A DNA stretch of 10,140 bases from JBGOUJ01 sp041477005 (lineage in GTDB: Bacteria > Acidobacteriota > Terriglobia > Bryobacterales > JACQDG01). Under the pieces are notes generated by a model. That model did not search any database. It worked only from the letters and a program-made list of their open reading frames with translations, and had not been told where the DNA came from. The DNA lies in NCBI GenBank assembly GCA_041477005.1, contig JBGOUJ010000251.1:1-10140 (forward strand). The letters run 5' to 3'. Position 1 is the first letter of the stretch, and the number at the start of each line of letters is the position of its first letter. Positions 4,896 to 10,140 of this stretch are shown here, in pieces. The translations under genes were made by a program, and so were the position numbers.

Positions 4896-6296
4896 TTGTC
4901 GAAGACCGACCTTTCTCTTAACGGGCTGATGGGCGCGGTGGAAGTGGTGGTGGAGACCGCCAAGCGCCTCCAGGACCATGAAGAGCGCTATCAGGTTAAC
5001 GCCGAAGCATTCGGCCGCATCGAGCAGCAGTTCCAGCAGATCCATGAAACGGCCGGCCAGTTACAGTCTCTGACCGAGGAGCGGCTGGCGTCCTTGAGCG
5101 CTTTGAGCGTGGAGCTGAAAGCGCGCCATTCGCAGGGGGGGGAGATCCTGGCCGAAGTGAAGGGCCTGGTCGAGGATCTCCGGGAGCAGCAAGCGAAGTT
5201 CGATCAAAACCGGGCCGGTGTAGAGGGCCGGCAGCAGGCCGAGCAAACGGCCCAGCTCTCCCAGACGGTTCACGTACTGGGAACGTTGCTGGAGCAACTG
5301 CAAGGCCGGCAGTCGCAGCTCGAGCAGTCGCTGCTGGCGCTGGATTCGCTACAGCGCGACCTGAGCAAGCGCTCCACCGAGTGGGAGAGCCAATGGCATT
5401 CGCTCCGCCACTTGGCCGAGGATGTCACCGAGCGGCAGGAGCAGACGGAAAAGACTCTCAGCGGCGTGCAGGCCGCGCAGCAGGCCGAGAAGGGGTTGCT
5501 CTCCCAGTTTGAAAAGTCGCTGCAGACAGTCCGCTCCACGGCGCTGGAGCTGGAAAAGCGGCAAGCGCAGACCGAGCTCACCCTGTCTGCGATCAAAGCG
5601 ACCGGCGGCGACGCCACCCTCATCAACCTGCAGTCGGTCGATGTGGTGCGCGGGCTGATGCAGGATCTGGGGGAGCGCCAGGCAACTCTACAGGCGCTGG
5701 TCGCGGAGGTTCAGCAAAGGGCGGAACGCGCCGCCGAGCAGGCTGCGCGGCTGGATGAAAGCCTGGCCAAGACGGAAAAGACGGGCGCTCAGGCCTTGGC
5801 CGAGGCGCAATCGGCGGAAGCGAAAGCCGCGGAAGCTCTGGAAAGGATCGCTCGCCCGGCCGAGTGGGGCGTGGCGGCTGCAGCGGCCACTTCCGAAAAC
5901 CACGAGCAGGCCGCGGCCGAATTCCGCCAGTGGCTGGAACGCCGCGAAGCCGAGCACAAAGCGGCGCTCGAAGCCCTGCCCGCGCAGTCCGAGACGGCCA
6001 TCGAGAAGTTCCTGGACGAGAACCGGCAGCGCCTGGCGCAGATGTGGTCGGTCTGGTTCCAGCAGCGCGAGGAAAAAGTGGCGGAGATGGAAAACCGCTA
6101 CCGAAAGATCGCGGAGAAGGCGGCTGCCGCCCCGGGATCTTCGCCCGCGCAAGGTTGGGGGGAGGAGATGGCGTCGGCTGTAAACACGCACAGCTCCGAG
6201 CTGCGGTTCGTCCGCACCCTGCTCTGGATCACGCTGGCCGCCGTTGCGCTGGCGTACGCCCTGGTGGCCTACGCGGTGGTCGCTCGCTCGGGGTAG
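4896..6296 (+). CDS. Tail-anchored long coiled-coil protein
   Basis: I do not recognise this 466-residue protein as a named family. Residues from about 14 to 320 and 335 to 410 are rich in Gln, Glu, Ala, Leu and Arg with heptad spacing, as in long alpha-helical coiled coils. The coil has an internal repeat: RQ with following QxE or similar occurs at R138, R180 and R222, exactly 42 residues (six heptads) apart, with looser copies at R112 and R261. A break at 234-248 (KATGGDATLINLQS) and another near 320-335 divide the rod. A single hydrophobic segment at about 441-463 (LLWITLAAVALAYALVAYAVV) lies at the extreme C-terminus with no signal peptide, so the rod should face the cytoplasm from a tail anchor. 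The start is TTG, fixed by GGAGGG six bases upstream. The first in-frame ATG (residue 12) has no such site. Function is unknown, and a scaffold or spacer role is only a guess. Confidence 0.88.
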   Translation: MSKTDLSLNGLMGAVEVVVETAKRLQDHEERYQVNAEAFGRIEQQFQQIHETAGQLQSLTEERLASLSALSVELKARHSQGGEILAEVKGLVEDLREQQAKFDQNRAGVEGRQQAEQTAQLSQTVHVLGTLLEQLQGRQSQLEQSLLALDSLQRDLSKRSTEWESQWHSLRHLAEDVTERQEQTEKTLSGVQAAQQAEKGLLSQFEKSLQTVRSTALELEKRQAQTELTLSAIKATGGDATLINLQSVDVVRGLMQDLGERQATLQALVAEVQQRAERAAEQAARLDESLAKTEKTGAQALAEAQSAEAKAAEALERIARPAEWGVAAAAATSENHEQAAAEFRQWLERREAEHKAALEALPAQSETAIEKFLDENRQRLAQMWSVWFQQREEKVAEMENRYRKIAEKAAAAPGSSPAQGWGEEMASAVNTHSSELRFVRTLLWITLAAVALAYALVAYAVVARSG

Positions 6297-6301
6297 CCCC
6301 G
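6289..6301. repeat. Short inverted repeat between convergent genes
   Basis: CGGGG-TAG-CCCCG forms a five-pair stem whose loop is the stop codon of the coiled-coil gene. The convergent glycosyltransferase gene ends at 6305. No T-run follows on either strand, so it is not a clear terminator. It may slow polymerases where the two transcription units meet. Confidence 0.3.
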
Positions 6302-6304
6302 GCT

Positions 6305-7885
6305 TCACCTCGCTGGAAAATAATAAACCAAAATGGACTTGCCGATGCGCGCCGCCGGCGTGTACGGCTTGAGCCACGCCAGGTTGTAGCCGGGCAGCCC
6401 TAGTCCGGCCAGGTGAGCCTTGCTCACCGCTATCCAGCCGGTGGGACGCGCGTCGCGCGCCAGCGGGCGCACGCCCGCCAGCCCCACCACGGTCGGGTCG
6501 GCGCGGCCGAAATAGCTCAGGTAGACTTCTGTAATTCGGCGCGCTTCGAGAAACCGGCGCAACCGTTCCAAGTCCTGGCCCCAGTCGAGAGCGCTGTCCA
6601 GAAGGAAGTATGCTTCGCGGCCGCGCGCGGATTGGTTGAAATAGGCCAGGTAATCCGGGTGGGCCGCGAGGGATTCCCCGGCGTGCCAAATCGCCAGCGC
6701 CACACCCAGCGCCACCCACGCCCGCCGCCCCGCCATCAGGCTCGCGGCGGCCAGGGTGAAGAAAGGGTAGATCACCAGGACGTGCCGAATGCCCAGGTTG
6801 AGGTGGCTGGGGAGGCACACCGCCAACACCACCGCCGCCGCGAGCAACGGAAGGAGCGCCGCCCGGCCGTGCCGGACGGACCGGACCAGCGCCAGGCCCA
6901 CGAGCAGCAGCAGCGGTAAGGTCGTTTTCACGGCCAGAGCGACCGGGAAGTAATACCACCAGCCCAGTTGGCCAAGCTCGCCCAGCAGATAGCACGGATG
7001 CCCCTGGGCGTTGTGCCCGGAAACGTCCAGGACGCCGCGCCAGAACTGCGGCGCCGGGACGCCGCGGCGGCCGAAGGCCTCTTGCACCGCCGGCTCCCGG
7101 GCGGTCGGGAATTGCGAGGCCGGGATCGCGCCGAAGTCGAATAAGTAGCCGGCCCAAACGACCAGCACGGCCACGGCCACGAACAGCGCTCCGCGGCCCA
7201 GCGCGGTGCGCCAACCAGGCCAGCCTGTGACCAAGGATCCCGCCACGAGGAAGAAAGCAGCGGCGAGAGGCGGCAGCAACACCAGGGCCGAGAGCTTGGT
7301 CAGAACCGCGACGCCGAAAGCGAGCGCGGCGAGCAGGCAAGGTCGCAGGCCCGGCTGCTCGCTCCATCGCCAGAAGTAGTAGGCGGAGATGAAAATCGCC
7401 GTGGCGGCGCCGAAGTCGAGGGTGGCGAGCGAGGCATGGGCCAGCACGTTGGGGCAGAAGCTGGCCAGCGCCGCCGCGACCAGACCGGCCGCCGGGCCGT
7501 AGAGTCGCCGGCCCCAGAGGTACACGTAGCCGATCAGGAAAGGCGCCCAGATGAGGTTTCCCAGCCGGGCCAGGCTCAAGGTGCGCCAGTAGAATTCCCG
7601 GTCGCCCGCGGGCCAGAGAACGAAGCGTGCGCTCGAGCGCAAGCCGCCGCAGTAGGCCGGCACGGCCAGCAGGATGCGGGCGAGCGGCGGGTGCTGCGCC
7701 TCCAGCGTGTAGCGCCCCGTCTCGAGCACCTGCAACCCGCAGGAGATGTGCACGGCTTCGTCAGCGGTGTCGTTGAGGATCCGGTAGGTGCTGATCGAGC
7801 GGAGACAGAAGATCAGGGTCAGCAGGGCCAGGCAGGCGGGCGCCCACCGGGCCGGCGCCAGGCGGTCAGCGGAACTGTTTGGCAC
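6305..7885 (-). CDS. Membrane glycosyltransferase, GT-C / family-39 (dolichyl-phosphate-mannose mannosyltransferase) type
   Basis: This 526-residue integral membrane protein has about ten or eleven hydrophobic spans, for example at 15-32, 108-124, 131-150, 182-216, 232-250, 311-335, 342-358, 368-385 and 388-402. It fits the GT-C superfamily, which transfers a sugar from a lipid-phosphate carrier to an acceptor on the outer face of the membrane. The first external loop carries the acidic pair D42-E43 in NDTADEAVH, the expected catalytic position, and HPPLARI (65-71). GHPCYLLGE (295-303), GWWYYFPVALAVKT (308-321), GIRHVLVIYPF (365-375) and LDSALDWGQDLERL (429-442) also recur in bacterial relatives. 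Sugar and acceptor cannot be read from sequence. The start is GTG at 7885, within the last 20 bases of the upstream phosphoribosyltransferase gene. No Shine-Dalgarno sequence is evident, and no in-frame ATG occurs for almost 400 codons, so translation coupled to the upstream gene is likely. Confidence 0.85.
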   Translation of the reverse strand: MPNSSADRLAPARWAPACLALLTLIFCLRSISTYRILNDTADEAVHISCGLQVLETGRYTLEAQHPPLARILLAVPAYCGGLRSSARFVLWPAGDREFYWRTLSLARLGNLIWAPFLIGYVYLWGRRLYGPAAGLVAAALASFCPNVLAHASLATLDFGAATAIFISAYYFWRWSEQPGLRPCLLAALAFGVAVLTKLSALVLLPPLAAAFFLVAGSLVTGWPGWRTALGRGALFVAVAVLVVWAGYLFDFGAIPASQFPTAREPAVQEAFGRRGVPAPQFWRGVLDVSGHNAQGHPCYLLGELGQLGWWYYFPVALAVKTTLPLLLLVGLALVRSVRHGRAALLPLLAAAVVLAVCLPSHLNLGIRHVLVIYPFFTLAAASLMAGRRAWVALGVALAIWHAGESLAAHPDYLAYFNQSARGREAYFLLDSALDWGQDLERLRRFLEARRITEVYLSYFGRADPTVVGLAGVRPLARDARPTGWIAVSKAHLAGLGLPGYNLAWLKPYTPAARIGKSILVYYFPAR

Positions 7886-8513
7886 GGAGATAGTCGAGCG
7901 CTTCGCGGGCTGTGGCCGGATCTACTTTGCCCGTGCGCACGAAATAATCGAGCATCCGGGTGACGGTGTACAGGCTGTGCACGGCGTAACCCATCTCCTG
8001 GAGGATTTCGTCGCCGCCCTGCTCGCGGTCCACCACCACCAGGATACGCGAAACGCGGATGTTGTCCCGGGCGAGCTGCTCGATGGCCCAGACCTTGGAG
8101 CGCCCCGAAGCCATGACGTCGTCGATGAGGGTCAGGTCCCGATCCGGTTGATAGGTGCCCATGAAGGCGCTGACGCCCGAGACGCCCCCCGGATAGGCGG
8201 CCGGGCGCTTGCGCAACTGGGCGTAGAGCAAGGGGAAGCCGGTGCCCAGCGAGGCCATGGCCGCCGAGAGGGCGAGCGGCGTGGCCGTATCGGGTATTCC
8301 AAGTATCTGCTGGGGCCGCGCCGCCGGACGGCCCACGATCTCGATCATTTTCTGATGCAGAGCGCGCCCCAGGTGTTCGAGCAGGCCCACGTCTTCATAA
8401 AGCCGGTGGCGCAGATCGATGAAAATGGGCGTCGCCAGGCCATATTCCTCGCGGACCCGCTTGCCCAGCAGGATCAATCCAGCCTGCCAGATCGATTCCA
8501 GCAGCTCGTCCAT
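7866..8513 (-). CDS. Orotate phosphoribosyltransferase-like protein
   Basis: This 215-residue protein has the length and order of motifs of orotate phosphoribosyltransferase (PyrE), which joins orotate and PRPP to make OMP in pyrimidine synthesis. The PRPP-binding motif LTLIDDVMASGRS is at 127-139 with the acidic pair D131-D132, and VDREQGGDEI (161-170) is a marked feature of this family. FIDLR (31-35) matches the strand near the active site. The flexible catalytic loop is unusual: RKRPAAYPGG (101-110) keeps the first Arg-Lys but has alanine and tyrosine where the canonical RKEAKDHG has its second lysine and histidine. It may therefore be a divergent or repurposed phosphoribosyltransferase, so I give no gene symbol. 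Its ATG at 8513 lies 6 bases after the acyl-CoA ligase stop, with the ribosome site AAGGA overlapping that stop, so the two genes form an operon. Its 3' end overlaps the glycosyltransferase gene by 20 bases. Confidence 0.8.
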   Translation of the reverse strand: MDELLESIWQAGLILLGKRVREEYGLATPIFIDLRHRLYEDVGLLEHLGRALHQKMIEIVGRPAARPQQILGIPDTATPLALSAAMASLGTGFPLLYAQLRKRPAAYPGGVSGVSAFMGTYQPDRDLTLIDDVMASGRSKVWAIEQLARDNIRVSRILVVVDREQGGDEILQEMGYAVHSLYTVTRMLDYFVRTGKVDPATAREALDYLRAKQFR

Positions 8514-8519
8514 CGATCC

Positions 8520-10112
8520 TTACCCGTGCACCCGTTTGTCCATTCCCACCCAATAGGGATCGCGCAGCGCCCGCTTGAGGATCTTGCCCGTCGATCCCTT
8601 GGGCAGCACGTCCAGGAACTCCACGAACTTGGGAACCTTGAAGCCGGCCAGCTTCGACCGGACAAACTCTTTCAGCTCCGCCTCGTTGGCGGTGATCCCC
8701 GGCTTGAGACTGACGAAAGCCTTCGGCGCCTCGCCCCATTTCTCGTCGGGAATGCCCACTACGGCGCACTCGTAGACAGCCGGATGGCTGCCCAGGACAT
8801 TCTCGATCTCGATGGAGGAAATGTTCTCGCCGCCGCTGATGATGATGTCCTTCTTGCGGTCCGTGATCAGGAAGTAGCCGTCTTCGTCCCACACCGCCAT
8901 ATCGCCGGTGTGAAGCCAGCCGTCCACGATCACCCGGCGGGTTTCTTCCGGCTCGTTCCAGTAGCCGTCCATGACGTTGTCGGTGCGGGCGATGATCTCG
9001 CCGATGTGGGCCATGTCGCGGGGCGCGTCCCGGCCCTCGCTGTCGACCACGCGCATCTCCACGCCGGGGATGGCATAGCCGGTCGAGGCTTGCCGCTCGA
9101 TGCGCTGGTCCTTGGAGAGATTCCCCAGCGTGCTCTTGATGCGGGCATTGGAAAGCACCGGCGAGGTCTCCGTCAGACCGTAGCCGGCGTAGCAGCGGCA
9201 GCCCAAAGCTTGCTCGACGGCGCGGACCAGGGCCGCAGAGCCGGCAGCGCCGCCGATGAAGACCTCCCGCAGGCTCGACAGGTCGTACTGGCCGATGCCC
9301 GGGCAGTGAAGCAGGGCCGTAGCCATGGTAGGCACCATCGAAAACGCCGTGACGCGCTCCTGCTGGATCGTTTCCAGCACCCATTGCGGATCGAAGCGCT
9401 TGGCCATGACCTGGCGGCCGCCGGCGAAGGTGACCGTCTGCGGCCGGCCCCAGCCATTGGCGTGATAGAGCGGAATGGTGTGAAGCTCGACGCTCGTGTC
9501 GTCGGCGCCCACGGTGGCCATGACGTAGAGGGCGTGTAAGTACAGGGTGCGATGGCTCAGCATGACGCCCTTGGGCTGGCCGGTCGAGCCGCTGGTGTAG
9601 AACAGCTCGGCAATCGAGTTCTCCTCGACGGTGGTGTAGTCGAGCGGCGCGGGCTCGGCCGCGGCCAGAAGCTGGTCATAGGTCCGGGAGGCCCAGGGCC
9701 CGGCTTGGCAAGGCTCCAGCGGAACGTACCATTCCACATCTTTCAGAGCCGGGCGAATTTTTTCGATGACCGGCAGAAACTCCGGAGCAAACAACACCGC
9801 CCGGGCGCCGGAGTGGAGCAGAATGGCGCTCTGCTCTTCCGCCGCCAGCCGGACATTCAGTGGCAGCACGATCGCCCCCGCCTCCGGCACGCCGTAATAG
9901 GCCTCCAGCAGCCGGTGGCAATTGAAGCTCAGCAGCGCCACCCGGTCCCCGGCCCGGATGCCCCCGGCCTTCAAGGCGCCCGCCAGGCGATAGACCCGGT
10001 CCGCAAACTGCGCGTAAGTGAACCTCTCCTGGCCGCAAACCACACCGATCTTGCGGCCGTATTCGGAAGCGGCCCGGCGGAGGAAGCGCAACGGTGTGAG
10101 CGGCAGCAGCAT
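8520..10112 (-). CDS. Acyl-CoA ligase (AMP-forming, fatty acid CoA ligase family)
   Basis: This enzyme activates a carboxylic acid, probably a medium- or long-chain fatty acid, to its CoA thioester through an acyl-adenylate. All core motifs of the ANL superfamily are present, numbered from the ATG at 10112 (530 residues): the phosphate-binding loop LFYTSGSTGQPKG (170-182), YHANGWG (216-222), the A5 motif YGLTETSP (311-318), A7 GWLHTGD (398-404), A8 DRKKDIIISGGENISS (418-433) and A10 PKGSTGKILK (504-513) with catalytic Lys510. HTIPLYHANGWGRP resembles the AlkK and methylmercaptopropionyl-CoA ligase branch more than the classical long-chain FadD branch, so the substrate is open. The ATG at 10112 is preferred: GAGG lies about 9 bases upstream, and TACAAT (10131-10136) looks like a promoter box between it and an in-frame GTG at 10139. 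It is the first gene of a three-gene minus-strand operon. Confidence 0.93.
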   Translation of the reverse strand: MLLPLTPLRFLRRAASEYGRKIGVVCGQERFTYAQFADRVYRLAGALKAGGIRAGDRVALLSFNCHRLLEAYYGVPEAGAIVLPLNVRLAAEEQSAILLHSGARAVLFAPEFLPVIEKIRPALKDVEWYVPLEPCQAGPWASRTYDQLLAAAEPAPLDYTTVEENSIAELFYTSGSTGQPKGVMLSHRTLYLHALYVMATVGADDTSVELHTIPLYHANGWGRPQTVTFAGGRQVMAKRFDPQWVLETIQQERVTAFSMVPTMATALLHCPGIGQYDLSSLREVFIGGAAGSAALVRAVEQALGCRCYAGYGLTETSPVLSNARIKSTLGNLSKDQRIERQASTGYAIPGVEMRVVDSEGRDAPRDMAHIGEIIARTDNVMDGYWNEPEETRRVIVDGWLHTGDMAVWDEDGYFLITDRKKDIIISGGENISSIEIENVLGSHPAVYECAVVGIPDEKWGEAPKAFVSLKPGITANEAELKEFVRSKLAGFKVPKFVEFLDVLPKGSTGKILKRALRDPYWVGMDKRVHG

Positions 10113-10130
10113 GGCTCTCAGCCTCGGATC

Positions 10131-10136
10131 ATTGTA
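10131..10136 (-). promoter_or_regulatory. Candidate -10 box for the acyl-CoA ligase operon
   Basis: TACAAT on the minus strand (5 of 6) lies 18 bases upstream of the ATG at 10112. The matching -35 region would fall outside the window, so the promoter cannot be completed. It would place the transcription start about a dozen bases before the ATG, leaving just enough room for the GAGG ribosome site. Confidence 0.35.
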
Positions 10137-10140
10137 CACA

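Noticed and set aside
6289..6301. Bidirectional terminator at the convergent junction
   Set aside because: The stem is only five pairs and no T-run follows on either strand, so it is kept only as a short inverted repeat.
5688..7367. 559-codon minus-strand ORF
   Set aside because: It spans parts of two convergent genes in a wrong frame, with proline-, arginine- and glycine-rich sequence and no motifs.
7788..9539. 583-codon plus-strand ORF
   Set aside because: It is antisense to the acyl-CoA ligase and phosphoribosyltransferase, both of which have full sets of family motifs. Its translation is rich in His, Asp, Arg and Ala without domains, typical of the opposite strand of GC-rich genes.
10113..10139. 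GTG start of the acyl-CoA ligase at 10139
   Set aside because: No ribosome site is visible in the window, and the ATG at 10112 has GAGG upstream with a TACAAT box between the two starts.

Overview
The window is GC-rich, densely coded bacterial chromosome. The gene mix suggests a soil or sediment bacterium of the Acidobacteriota (Solibacter/Bryobacter-like): a futalosine-pathway menaquinone enzyme, a secreted HEAT-repeat protein of a type common there, a multi-membrane-span family-39-type glycosyltransferase, and a receiver domain with a non-canonical active site. This placement is an inference from gene content, since there is no rRNA or other marker. I see no mobile element, CRISPR array, tRNA, rRNA or phage gene. 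Eight protein genes are well supported. One tiny ORF and one structured intergenic region are less certain.

Layout. Positions 1-3921 are all on the minus strand. Transcription would run from mqnD (3921 to 3079) through a 31-codon ORF that overlaps the mqnD stop by four bases, into a secreted HEAT-repeat protein (2977 to 1673), then a 68-residue CxxC protein (1589 to 1383). After about 290 bases without a gene comes the N-terminal two thirds of an acyl-CoA carboxylase carboxyltransferase subunit, which leaves the window at base 1. Positions 3922-4142 are a divergent promoter region. Positions 4143-6296 are on the plus strand: a stand-alone degenerate receiver protein, then 378 bases of intergenic DNA rich in inverted repeats and holding an intrinsic-terminator-like hairpin, then a 466-residue coiled-coil protein with one C-terminal membrane anchor, read from a TTG start behind a strong Shine-Dalgarno sequence. 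Positions 6305-10112 are a tight minus-strand operon: acyl-CoA ligase, an orotate phosphoribosyltransferase-like protein 6 bases downstream, and a membrane glycosyltransferase overlapping that gene by 20 bases. This operon converges on the coiled-coil gene with only 8 bases between stop codons.

How the genes relate. Most look like housekeeping or accessory metabolism: menaquinone synthesis (mqnD), propionyl- or acyl-CoA carboxylation, fatty acid activation, nucleotide-type phosphoribosyl transfer, and sugar transfer at the membrane. The most unusual part is 4143-6296: an atypical receiver, a structured RNA candidate with two competing pairings at its terminator, and a tail-anchored coiled-coil protein whose coil contains an exact 42-residue repeat. 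A functional link between these three is inference from adjacency only. The phosphoribosyltransferase also deserves attention, because by eye it lacks key catalytic-loop residues of canonical orotate phosphoribosyltransferase.
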